In this document: piece by piece, positions 8,669 to 16,384 of the stretch | Numbering within the stretch: position 1 is the first letter of the stretch | How the letters are laid out: each line of letters begins with the position of its first letter | From: Verrucomicrobiota bacterium | Lineage (GTDB): Bacteria > Verrucomicrobiota > Verrucomicrobiia > Verrucomicrobiales > DEV007 | Direction: 5' to 3' | Assembly: GCA_024277195.1 (NCBI GenBank) | Contig: JAJRVS010000350.1 | Span: 1-33,758 of the forward strand | Length of the DNA stretch: 33,758 nt | The notes under the pieces: generated by a model | What the model saw: the letters and a program-made list of their open reading frames with translations, nothing else | What the model was told of the DNA's origin: nothing | The model's database searches: none | Program-made: the position numbers and the translations under genes

Positions 8669-8719
8669 TCCGGTTGCCCACTCAACCCACCCGACCTCAA
8701 TCCGGTCAACTGCTCCACT

Positions 8720-9679
8720 ATGAAATCAGGACGTCTGCTGCTGGCCATCTCCATCATCTCCCGAATCGGGGTGGTGACGATCCTCTGCGCCCTAGCTTTA
8801 TTAACCCATTACCACAATCTCAAAACCGCCTATAACCACCCCCGTCTGGTCGAACTCAGCAGCGGCAAAACAGCACGTTTTCTTTACCAAAGCAGCGACG
8901 ACTTTTTATCCTTGTTCGGTGACCCGCAACAAGTCGCCCGCAAAAGCGGCGGCATGACCTGGTCCATCCGCCTCGCCGGCATTCCTTTCACTGACCCCGT
9001 CGCCGCTCTCTCCGTCTTAGCAAAGAACCGCCGTTGGGAACTCGGTTTTGCCTTGGGACTGATCGTGCCCCTGAGCCTGGCTTTCATTTTTGGACGGGTT
9101 TTCTGCTCTTACATCTGCCCCGCCTCTCTCCTGTTTTTCTCCATTTCCCGACTGCGAAAATTGCTCTCCCCTATTTTCTTTTTCCCCGACCTCAAAATAA
9201 ACCGGGGGTTTTCCTGGGGGATCCTCGTCGGCGGCCTGAGTCTGGCCGTTTGGTACAGTCATGGCATTTGGATCCTCATCCTACCCTACTTTGCCATTGG
9301 CCAGACCATCTACGCCGGCATCGCCTCCGGCACCTTGTCGATTGCCCTTGGCAGCCTGGTGCTGTTCTGCTCCCTCGACCTGTTTCTCGGCAAACAATTC
9401 ACCTGCCGCTACGTCTGCCCGACCGGCCGCTTACTGGGTTTCATCGGCAGGAAGTCGCCGATCACCATCCAACGTGACAGCAGCGCCTGCCTCGATTCCT
9501 GCCAAAGTTGCATCGACGTCTGTCCAATGAAAGTGCAACCCAAATACGATCAAAGCATCGACTGCTCAATCTGTGGTGAATGCCTGACCGTCTGCCCACC
9601 GCAATGCCTCTCCATCGGCTTGCGCAAAAAAAACAAACCTTTTACCACACCGGTTGCTCACTCCAAAAGTTCCGCATGA
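8720..9679 (+). CDS. NapH-like membrane iron-sulfur protein (second copy)
   Basis: 319 aa. First membrane segment about 8-30, then a periplasmic loop of about 75 residues (to about 105), then membrane segments near 108-125, 165-195 and 198-220. CSYICP (Cys129, Cys133) and CRYVCP (Cys229, Cys233) are the NapH/NosR motifs. At the C-terminal end one cluster motif is spaced C257-x3-C261-x2-C264-x3-C268, one residue wider than the usual C-x2-C-x2-C. The second, C282/285/288/292, is normal. It is clearly related to the 7586 gene in layout but diverged in sequence, with a different periplasmic loop. The likely role is a second quinol-linked electron entry, or the partner of the second NapG copy. It is separated from the first copy by the REP-like hairpin and overlaps the next gene by four bases. 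Confidence 0.82.
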   Translation: MKSGRLLLAISIISRIGVVTILCALALLTHYHNLKTAYNHPRLVELSSGKTARFLYQSSDDFLSLFGDPQQVARKSGGMTWSIRLAGIPFTDPVAALSVLAKNRRWELGFALGLIVPLSLAFIFGRVFCSYICPASLLFFSISRLRKLLSPIFFFPDLKINRGFSWGILVGGLSLAVWYSHGIWILILPYFAIGQTIYAGIASGTLSIALGSLVLFCSLDLFLGKQFTCRYVCPTGRLLGFIGRKSPITIQRDSSACLDSCQSCIDVCPMKVQPKYDQSIDCSICGECLTVCPPQCLSIGLRKKNKPFTTPVAHSKSSA

Positions 9680-10293
9680 AAAAACAACTTCCCATCTTCT
9701 GGCCCAGCTTCTGCGCTATCTTCTTGTGCCTGCTTCCCCTGACCGCCGCAGCCCACCACTTCAAAGGGCTGCCGCACTACAACTATTTCGAAAACTACCC
9801 CGAGATCCCCGAAGACGAATTCCTCGGACAGGTCGGCGACTACGAAGTATCGCTAGTCGTCTATGACTTCCAAGGCATTCAACGGGAGAACGTCGATGAC
9901 CCCGACATGGTGCGCATGTTCCTAGTCATATTCAACCTGCGCAACAATGACATTTACGGTGGCCCTTTGACCCTCGAAGTGCTCGACAAAGGTAAAGTCA
10001 TCCACAGCGAACGACACAAATCCTCGGAACTCGAAAACCTCTACTCCATGCATCAGGATCTGCCCGACACTGGCAGCTATGCCCTTCGCTTGACCCTGCA
10101 CAGCGTCGATGATCTGCAGTGCGTGATCCCGTTTAAATTATCATCGCAAAAAATCCACTGGGGCAAATGGGTCGCCGGTTTCATGCTGGTAGTGATTGTT
10201 ATCGCCGCCATCGGGGCAAGAAAAGCCAGAGTCTCAATGGATCGCAAAGAAGAAGCTGGCAGAAGGAGAGAGGAGTTAGAAGAGAGCAATTAG
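9676..10293 (+). CDS. Exported, C-terminally anchored protein of unknown function in the nap cluster
   Basis: 205 aa. The start is set at ATG 9676, in a four-base ATGA overlap with the preceding napH-like gene; an in-frame upstream extension would run inside that gene. Residues 1-26 form a signal peptide ending TAAA just before HHF. The mature part (about 27-160) is soluble, acidic and rich in aromatic residues, starting HHFKGLPHYNYFENYPEIP. Its alternating pattern suggests a beta-sandwich. One membrane segment (about 172-188) is followed by a charged, Glu/Arg-rich cytoplasmic tail. It has no haem motif and only one cysteine in the mature domain. The topology is periplasmic domain plus one C-terminal anchor. 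I do not recognise the family. By position it may help assemble or couple the NapA electron chain, or bind a metal through the HH at the mature N-terminus; both are inferences. Confidence 0.75.
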   Translation: MKKQLPIFWPSFCAIFLCLLPLTAAAHHFKGLPHYNYFENYPEIPEDEFLGQVGDYEVSLVVYDFQGIQRENVDDPDMVRMFLVIFNLRNNDIYGGPLTLEVLDKGKVIHSERHKSSELENLYSMHQDLPDTGSYALRLTLHSVDDLQCVIPFKLSSQKIHWGKWVAGFMLVVIVIAAIGARKARVSMDRKEEAGRRREELEESN

Positions 10294-10338
10294 GATTTAA
10301 TATTTTCACCAAAGACCCAGCTTCTATCTACTAAAAAA

Positions 10339-11874
10339 ATGAATCATTCCGAGATGAGCGCAAGCGGTGGCCACATGATGGACGGCATTCCCGTGTGGAT
10401 GGGCATCGTAGGATTGGTCGCCATCATCATTTCCTCGCACCTGCTGGTGCGCTACCGCAAACCCTCCATCGAACTGATGGACTACCCGAAGTGGCGCTTG
10501 TTCAAGTTCAAATGGATCTCCGGTCTGGTGAAAAAATCCTGGTTTCCATTGTTAGTACAATCCCTGTCGATTTTCTTTTTCCTTCTAGTCATCACCGCCG
10601 GCCTGATAGGCAATGACAAACACAACATCGGCCCGGTTCTGACTTGGACCTGGTGGTGGGTGCTGCTGATCTTTCTTGCCATGGGATTCGGTAAAGTGTT
10701 CTGCATGATCTGTCCTTGGGAGGGCCTCTCTTCAATGATCACGTCTCTCTCATTCACCTCGCGGGTAAAAAAACTGGGCTTTGATCTGCCTTGGCCAAAA
10801 TGGGCACGCAACATCTTCCCCGCGATTATCTTTTTCATCATCCTCACCTGGTTCGAACTCGGTCGCGACATCACCCGCTCGGCGATGTGGACCTCCATCC
10901 TCGGACTGGTCATGGTCAGCATGGCGATCCTCTCCGCCATCATCTTCGAAAAACGTTCCTTCTGCCGTTACGGCTGCCTGGTCGGCCGCATCAGCGGTTT
11001 GTATTCACTCTTCGCCCCGGTCGAACTGCGCGCCGCCTCGGCGCAGGTCTGCGGCGATTGTAAAACTAAAGAATGTTACACCGGTACCGACACCACCACC
11101 GCCTGCCCCACCTTCCTCTTCCCCTCCAAGCTCAGTGAAAACTCCTATTGCACCCTGTGCACTGAATGTGTGCGCTCCTGTCCCCACGACAATTTGGAAA
11201 TCAATTTCCGCCCCATCGGCACCGACCTCAAGAACAAAGACAAATTCCAGTGGGACGAATCCATCCTCGCCGTCGTGCTGCTCTCACTAACCAGCTTCCA
11301 CGGACTCACTATGACTCCGCACTGGGGACACTGGAACGGCGTTCTGCGTGCTGAGACCGGCCTCGGATCCACCGCCGTCTTCACCATCCTGATGAGCCTG
11401 ATGATCATTCTGCCCATTCTACTTTTCTGGGTCGGAGCCAAAATTGCACGCAAACTTGCCCAGCCCACCGAGGTCAGTGCGGCAGAAATTTTCAAAGCCT
11501 TTTCCTACTCGCTGATCCCCATCGCCCTGTTCTATCATCTGGCGCACAATACCATGCATTTTTTCATGGAAGCCCAACACCTCACGCCACTGCTGAGCGA
11601 TCCTTTTGGTTTTGGCTGGGATCTATTCGGAACCGCAGGAAAAACCTACTTGCCACTGCTATCGCTCAATACCATCTGGTACCTGCAAATCATCTGCGTC
11701 ATCGTCGGCCACCTCTACGGCGTGGTGATGGCGGATCGTTTCGCTCGGCGTCTATTTGGCGACAGCCCGGCCGCCTTCCGCAGTTTGATCCCGCTTATTT
11801 TCACCATGATCCTCTACTCCAGCTTCAGCGTATGGTTGATCATGCAACCGATGGACATGCGCTCGGCGATGTGA
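10339..11874 (+). CDS. Large NapH/NosR-like membrane iron-sulfur protein with His-rich membrane domain
   Basis: 511 aa. The N-terminal half is like NapH/CcoG: membrane segments at about 20-37, 68-90, 103-121, 158-172 and 183-203, the motif CMICP (Cys122, Cys125), then CRYGCL (Cys209, Cys213). A cysteine-rich region follows with C238/C241/C246/C256, then a standard ferredoxin motif C271/274/277/281. The C-terminal 200 residues add about four membrane segments with many histidines: His321, 328, 331, then His400, 403, 407 and 414, then His458. NapH does not have this part. Such histidines could ligate haem b or another metal, or bind quinone; this is inference. It may be the quinol-oxidising hub of the cluster. 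The gene starts 45 bases after the unknown gene and runs to 13 bases before the last ferredoxin. Confidence 0.8.
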   Translation: MNHSEMSASGGHMMDGIPVWMGIVGLVAIIISSHLLVRYRKPSIELMDYPKWRLFKFKWISGLVKKSWFPLLVQSLSIFFFLLVITAGLIGNDKHNIGPVLTWTWWWVLLIFLAMGFGKVFCMICPWEGLSSMITSLSFTSRVKKLGFDLPWPKWARNIFPAIIFFIILTWFELGRDITRSAMWTSILGLVMVSMAILSAIIFEKRSFCRYGCLVGRISGLYSLFAPVELRAASAQVCGDCKTKECYTGTDTTTACPTFLFPSKLSENSYCTLCTECVRSCPHDNLEINFRPIGTDLKNKDKFQWDESILAVVLLSLTSFHGLTMTPHWGHWNGVLRAETGLGSTAVFTILMSLMIILPILLFWVGAKIARKLAQPTEVSAAEIFKAFSYSLIPIALFYHLAHNTMHFFMEAQHLTPLLSDPFGFGWDLFGTAGKTYLPLLSLNTIWYLQIICVIVGHLYGVVMADRFARRLFGDSPAAFRSLIPLIFTMILYSSFSVWLIMQPMDMRSAM

Positions 11875-11887
11875 TTCCTTCTATTTT

Positions 11888-12514
11888 GTGAGCTCTAACT
11901 TTTCCAGACGACAACTCTTCAAATTACGTCTCGGTGACGTCGGCAACCTCGTGCGCCAAGCTCGCCAGAGCCTCGTAGAGGAAAGCGCCGCTAAAGAATC
12001 GCCCGCTGCCGAACACCCGGCCGAAAGCATCAGCATCATTCGCCCACCCGGAGCCCTTTCACCCGACAGCGATTTCCTTGCCGCCTGCGAACGCTGCCAT
12101 GCCTGCGCCGACGCCTGCCCTCACGACGGCGTGATCCAAACCTTTGGCCCCTCCCACGGAGCCCACGAAGGCAGCCCTTTTCTCGACCCTGGGCAAGCCC
12201 CTTGCCGCTGGTGCTTCGACACCCCCTGCATCAGCGCCTGTCCCAGCGATGCCCTGCAAATCCCTAAATCAGACAGTCACGAACCAGAGTCCCTTGCCCC
12301 AATCGCCACCGCCGTGCTCGATCTCGACACCTGCCTCAATAATCAAGGCACCATCTGTGACACCTGCGCACTGATTTGCCCGCCCCACGTCAAAGCCATC
12401 AAAATGATCGGCCGGCAACCCCAACTCGATGCCGACCTCTGCACCGGCTGCGGCATGTGCGCCTATTACTGCGAATCAGAGCCCGGCTCGATCACGATTG
12501 TGCCACTCACTTAA
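11888..12514 (+). CDS. NapF/NapG-like ferredoxin, four [4Fe-4S] clusters, probably cytoplasmic
   Basis: 208 aa starting at GTG 11888, 13 bases after the preceding stop. The N-terminus SRRQLFKLRLGD resembles the start of NapF proteins and is not followed by a hydrophobic segment, so the product is probably cytoplasmic. The RPPGAL motif (about 52-57) and four cysteine groups are NapG-like: CERCHACADACP; CRWCFDTPCISACP (same spacing as NapG group two); the CLNNQGTICDTCALICP group; and CTGCGMCAYYC. All cysteine groups look complete. A role in maturing NapA before export, as proposed for NapF, or in cytoplasmic electron supply is inferred. It is the last gene of the cluster; the next genes are on the other strand. 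Confidence 0.83.
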   Translation: MSSNFSRRQLFKLRLGDVGNLVRQARQSLVEESAAKESPAAEHPAESISIIRPPGALSPDSDFLAACERCHACADACPHDGVIQTFGPSHGAHEGSPFLDPGQAPCRWCFDTPCISACPSDALQIPKSDSHEPESLAPIATAVLDLDTCLNNQGTICDTCALICPPHVKAIKMIGRQPQLDADLCTGCGMCAYYCESEPGSITIVPLT

Positions 12515-12543
12515 AGTTAACCGATATTCTGTTTCCCTCTGCG

Positions 12544-12610
12544 TTTCAACCATCAGTTGAAAATGGAAAGCGACATACATTATGTTTAAGTTTTTAACAT
12601 CAACTTAAAC
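12544..12610. terminator. Two inverted repeats between convergent genes, weak terminator candidates
   Basis: TTTCAAC at 12544-12550 and GTTGAAA at 12556-12562 make a 7-base stem with a 5-base loop, 29 bases after the last nap-cluster stop. GTTTAAG at 12584-12590 and CTTAAAC at 12604-12610 make a second 7-base stem that overlaps the end of the toxin gene. Neither has a clean T tract, and the second is AT-rich, so termination here is only a possibility. Confidence 0.35.
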
Positions 12611-13184
12611 TCCTCCCTCCCCTGCTAAAAAACCTTTCCGCCCAAACAGGTATCCTCTCCATCGTTTTTTGAAAAACCTCACCAGATCGAAATTCACCCA
12701 ATAGCCGAAAGGGAGTCTCATATGAGCTGTTATCATAAATGGTAACCCTCGGCAACAACACGATTGCTCGTTCCAAATTATCCAAATTTCGCAAGTAGCG
12801 AGCCACTATTTTTTCTTCTGGAACAGAATGCCCTCCTCGCTTGACACGAGATTTCACCCGCTTCACTGCCATAGCCGAATCATCAATTCCAATAAATATT
12901 AATTGAACATCAAAACCAGCTTCAACCGCTCCCGCCAAAAACTCAACCTTCTCTCCCACAGGGTCGGACAACACCGTTTCAGTCACAAAACTCTGTCCAC
13001 GCTCGACCATCAAACGACGAATAGCCGTCGTTTGTGATGCAGCTTCATATACACCCATGCCTGTTGATGCCCTCAAAACATCCGCGTTCAAAAAAGGAAG
13101 CTCTAAAGCAGACAAGTAAACACGGTGAAAAGTGCTCTTCCCTGCACCGTTGGGCCCAGCCAACATGATCAGAACCGGATCCAC
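12600..13184 (-). CDS. Zeta-toxin-like P-loop kinase (toxin of a type II pair)
   Basis: 194 aa, GTG start at 13184. The Walker A motif GPNGAGKST lies at residues 10-18, followed by the FLNADVLR-type stretch (about 31-38) and FVTETVLSDP (about 66-75), as in zeta toxin and related small kinases. Zeta toxins phosphorylate UDP-N-acetylglucosamine and block wall synthesis (family knowledge). Some relatives are simply P-loop kinases of unknown substrate. The start codon overlaps the stop of the small upstream gene by one base, so both are made from one mRNA. Pairing with a ParD-like protein rather than an epsilon antitoxin places it with the chromosomal zeta-like/ParD-like modules. Its GC content seems lower than the nap genes beside it (judged by eye), which suggests acquisition. 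Confidence 0.8.
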   Translation of the reverse strand: MDPVLIMLAGPNGAGKSTFHRVYLSALELPFLNADVLRASTGMGVYEAASQTTAIRRLMVERGQSFVTETVLSDPVGEKVEFLAGAVEAGFDVQLIFIGIDDSAMAVKRVKSRVKRGGHSVPEEKIVARYLRNLDNLERAIVLLPRVTIYDNSSYETPFRLLGEFRSGEVFQKTMERIPVWAERFFSRGGRSLS

Positions 13185-13462
13185 TACGTTTGAGAAACAA
13201 TGTTAGCACTCGTTCTCTGGATTTCCGCCTGCGCTTTTTTGATACCGCTACTGCTTCCTACCACCGATAGGGCTTCATCAATTTTTTTACGGTCAATGGC
13301 AGCGAGCATCTTCTTTTCAGCAGGATAAGATAAAGCCACCTCCATCACCCGCCCTATTGCCGCCCAATGTTCAATTTGTTGAGGAGGCGAGCGATGAAAC
13401 AACGCCGCCTGCTGCTTTGCCACCTCGGCGAGTTCATCACTGATGCGTATGGACTGACTCAT
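13184..13462 (-). CDS. ParD-like antitoxin
   Basis: 92 aa from ATG at 13462. A longer reading from 13507 is possible, but it would begin upstream of a likely operator and breaks the family pattern, so the inner start is preferred. The N-terminus MSQSIRISDELAEVAKQQA is a ribbon-helix-helix type start, followed by HRSPPQQIEHWAAIGRVMEVAL, typical of ParD-like antitoxins. The C-terminal half is charged and probably wraps the toxin. It lies directly upstream of the zeta-like toxin with a one-base overlap. It should bind DNA at its own promoter, where a palindrome is present. Confidence 0.78.
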   Translation of the reverse strand: MSQSIRISDELAEVAKQQAALFHRSPPQQIEHWAAIGRVMEVALSYPAEKKMLAAIDRKKIDEALSVVGSSSGIKKAQAEIQRTSANIVSQT

Positions 13463-13472
13463 ACTTTCACGC

Positions 13473-13497
13473 TGTGGCAATTTACCACAATTGTCAA
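13473..13497 (-). promoter_or_regulatory. Promoter/operator of the ParD-like/zeta-like pair
   Basis: On the minus strand a consensus -35 TTGACA (13492-13497) is followed at once by an imperfect 17-base palindrome at 13473-13489 (outer arms TGTGG and CCACA). The palindrome ends 10 bases before the ATG at 13462. A -10 box is not clear. The arrangement fits autoregulation by the antitoxin; function is inferred. Confidence 0.45.
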
Positions 13498-13558
13498 TCA
13501 ATATCACTATTCGACACCGCTCTCGCCGGGTGGGGACACCCGCGCTACGTCGCTATAT

Positions 13559-16384
13559 TCACTTCACCACCTTCATCACCCCGCGCATGATTCTCCAATG
13601 ACCGGGGAAAGTGCAGATATATGGATACTCGCCTGGTTTGTCGGGGGCAAAAAAGTTCAGGGTGTAAGAACGTGCAATGCCCAGAGTGATCTGCGGTGTG
13701 AAATGCAACACATCGGGATCGTCGGGCACGTAATTTTTATCCAAGCCGTCCGGTTGCCCCGCCATCATATCCGCTTTAGTTCCAATTTTGTCCAAAGCCC
13801 CCTCGTTCACAATCACCATATTATGGTAAAGGTTATCCGGATTGCGGAACAATAACTTCACCGCACTGCCGGCTTTCACCGAGAACTCGGTAGGCACAAA
13901 TTTCAAATCCGGAGTTGCCGATACGGTCACGCTCGAAAGCACACGATTGCTGTATTCCGGCGGCCATACACTGCTCGGGATGCGCCGCATCGCCTCGAGA
14001 GCGGAAAAAGCCAGAGCGATGTTTTTCTCAGCGTATTTATCCGATGTCGCCACCAACAACTTAAGACTCTGCTGGTCCTGTGACGGAAAACTGGCGATGG
14101 CAGGCATCATCGTTTTCACCAGACCTGCCGAGGACTTTTCCCCAGTGAGCAATTTGCTGAATCTTGGATACAAAGTATCCGGCGACTTGCCACGTCCCGC
14201 ACGGGTCACCGCCAGAGCCAACAGAGTATCGCTTTTTAACAAACGTCCTTCGCCACTTACTGCACCAGCACGCAATAACACCGCCTGCGCACCAGTACGC
14301 ACACTGGTGGCCTTACCCGCAGCCATCAGTGAAGCAATCGCATCCGCATGCTTCTTGCTGTCCTCGATCGGCCAGGCCAATAACATCGCCTCCAAAGCCG
14401 GCAAAGCCTTATCCGGTGTTTCGGCCGTGCTTTTTTCTAATCTTGCCAACAAATACTGCAACTCGTCTTTTTGCCCCGCTTGCCCCGCCAAGTAATCCAA
14501 AGCGCGACGATGCTGATCCGCTGTCAATTTAGGCCGACTAAGAATCTGATCCGCGACCGCGGGGCTCAATTCCATCGTCAGCAGCCGCTGCTCATTCGAA
14601 AACGGAAGCAAAAAATCGCTCACTTTCTCCACCGATGTATCCGTCTCACTGGTCAGATAAGTGAACCCATCGTAAGCCGCGTTCACACAACCGGCATCCA
14701 TCTCCTTATCCAGCACCAGCGCCGCCACCGGCAGCGCCTTATCCACATCGGCATAAAAACTAAGATCGATCAAGGCCTCGAGCCGCACCCGTTGGGAAGG
14801 GTCTTGGATCGCCGTTTTCAACAAAGCCAATACCTCCTTTTGATCCATCTGTGTTTGCCAGTAGCGCAATACTCTCAATGCCGCGGTGCGCACATGATGA
14901 TCCGGTGCCGCCAAAACAGTTTTTAATAGCGCAGTGTCATAGTCATTGAAGTTCTGGTGCAACCACAGCGCTTCGATCATTTTTTTGCCATCGTCCACTT
15001 TGGATACCGACAAGCCTGCTATCCATTTATCCACCACTGGCAACACCTCGCCAGCCTTGCGTTGATGCAGTTCATGCCGTGACAAATAACGCGCCCGTTC
15101 ATTGCTGTGATTCAAGTTAGCCAATAAAGCAGGCACCTCTTCACCATAAATTTTCGGCTGCCAGTCGAGCGGACGCGTTTTATGAGTGATACGCCACACC
15201 CGGCCGTGGGTTTTGATATGCCGAGGATCACGGAAGCTGTAAGTCGTATGACCAACAATCGGGTTATAATAATCCAAAATATAAAGTGCGCCATCAGGCC
15301 CGATCTGCTGGGCAACGGGACGGAACATGATATCACTGGTAGTCAGCAATTCGTTGTCCTCGCCGTAAGGCTGGCTCGCTTTCACTCCTGAACCGCTCTC
15401 CTCCAATTTATACCAGCGCACCCCATGCCAGCCTTTCATCTGATTGGTCAAATACCAACCCCGCACTTCCGGCGGAAAATGATTGGATGACAAAAACTCA
15501 TTGCCACAAGACGGACGACGCCCGGACGGAGTGAAAGAGACATCATTGCGACGCCCCATCCAGTTGCCATACTTATCTGGTTTGGGGTAAGTAAAATTAC
15601 TCGTCGTATGGGACATGTAATAATTCAACGCTGGTGAAGCATCGGCGAGAAAAGGCTGGCCCCAGCTATCAAAAACAATGCCCCAGACATTCGACCACCC
15701 AAAACTAGCGAACACCTCCAACTTATTGTCGCGAGGATCATGACGGAAAACCGCTGCCTGATGCGCACGCACCGGACCGTAAGTGGTCTCGACCTGGGTA
15801 TTCAGAAACAAGCCCTGGCCCGAATACAAACGCCCGTCCGGGCCCCACTGGAAAGCTGAGATGAAGTGGTGATTGTCCTCAGTACCAAACCCCTCCAGCA
15901 TGATTTGTTTTTCATCCGCCTTGCCATCACCATCGGTATCCGTCAAACGAACCAAGTTGGGTTCATCCGTGACATACACCGTCCTGCCTCCGTCCGCCAC
16001 TGCCAAGCCCAGAGGCAAATACAAACCTTCGGCAAACACCGTGTGTTTGTCCGCCTTGCCGTCCTTGTCCGTGTCCTCAAGAACAATCACCGAGTCTTTG
16101 ATCGGCACTCCGGGTTTGGCATGCGGCTGCGTCGGAATATTTCCCACCCACAAACGGCCGCGCGAATCAAAGGTCATCGCCGCCGGACTGTGCAAAGGGA
16201 ACTCAACTTCCGAAGCGTAAAGATTAATCTGGTAATCAGGATGAAGTTTGAACTTCTTCATCGATTCCTGAGGAGTGAGCAAGGGGGCCGCCTCACCACC
16301 AATCAAATCGGTAGCCCGGGCGGTTCCGCTAAGGCCAAACAGCCCCAGGGAAAATAATAACAGTGTGGAAAGAACAGGTTTCAT
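13559..16384 (-). CDS. PVC-type beta-propeller dehydrogenase with HEAT repeats and azurin-like domain
   Basis: 941 aa. Signal peptide about 1-24 (ending ARA). Residues about 40-410 match the membrane-bound dehydrogenase N-terminal domain typical of Planctomycetes and Verrucomicrobia: HPDYQINLYASE near the start, repeated DTDKDGKAD/DTDGDGKAD calcium-type loops, GPDGRLYSGQG, and GPDGALYILDYYNP. Residues about 420-770 are helical HEAT-like repeats. The C-terminal 110 residues are a cupredoxin with blue-copper ligands His854, Cys924, His929 and Met933; the spacing C-TFPG-H-x3-M is that of azurin. Many PVC relatives end in a haem c domain; here copper takes that place. It likely oxidises a sugar or similar substrate in the periplasm and passes electrons through its own copper site (inference). 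The start overlaps the stop of the SGNH-like gene by four bases, forming an operon. Confidence 0.88.
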   Translation of the reverse strand: MKPVLSTLLLFSLGLFGLSGTARATDLIGGEAAPLLTPQESMKKFKLHPDYQINLYASEVEFPLHSPAAMTFDSRGRLWVGNIPTQPHAKPGVPIKDSVIVLEDTDKDGKADKHTVFAEGLYLPLGLAVADGGRTVYVTDEPNLVRLTDTDGDGKADEKQIMLEGFGTEDNHHFISAFQWGPDGRLYSGQGLFLNTQVETTYGPVRAHQAAVFRHDPRDNKLEVFASFGWSNVWGIVFDSWGQPFLADASPALNYYMSHTTSNFTYPKPDKYGNWMGRRNDVSFTPSGRRPSCGNEFLSSNHFPPEVRGWYLTNQMKGWHGVRWYKLEESGSGVKASQPYGEDNELLTTSDIMFRPVAQQIGPDGALYILDYYNPIVGHTTYSFRDPRHIKTHGRVWRITHKTRPLDWQPKIYGEEVPALLANLNHSNERARYLSRHELHQRKAGEVLPVVDKWIAGLSVSKVDDGKKMIEALWLHQNFNDYDTALLKTVLAAPDHHVRTAALRVLRYWQTQMDQKEVLALLKTAIQDPSQRVRLEALIDLSFYADVDKALPVAALVLDKEMDAGCVNAAYDGFTYLTSETDTSVEKVSDFLLPFSNEQRLLTMELSPAVADQILSRPKLTADQHRRALDYLAGQAGQKDELQYLLARLEKSTAETPDKALPALEAMLLAWPIEDSKKHADAIASLMAAGKATSVRTGAQAVLLRAGAVSGEGRLLKSDTLLALAVTRAGRGKSPDTLYPRFSKLLTGEKSSAGLVKTMMPAIASFPSQDQQSLKLLVATSDKYAEKNIALAFSALEAMRRIPSSVWPPEYSNRVLSSVTVSATPDLKFVPTEFSVKAGSAVKLLFRNPDNLYHNMVIVNEGALDKIGTKADMMAGQPDGLDKNYVPDDPDVLHFTPQITLGIARSYTLNFFAPDKPGEYPYICTFPGHWRIMRGVMKVVK

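Noticed and set aside
8603-8719. Intrinsic terminator between the two napH-like genes
   Set aside because: The hairpin lacks a following T run and the genes on both sides clearly belong to one cluster; read as a REP-like element.
13463-13507. Upstream start for the ParD-like antitoxin (15 more residues)
   Set aside because: The extension covers the likely operator and -35 box and adds residues that do not fit the family start.
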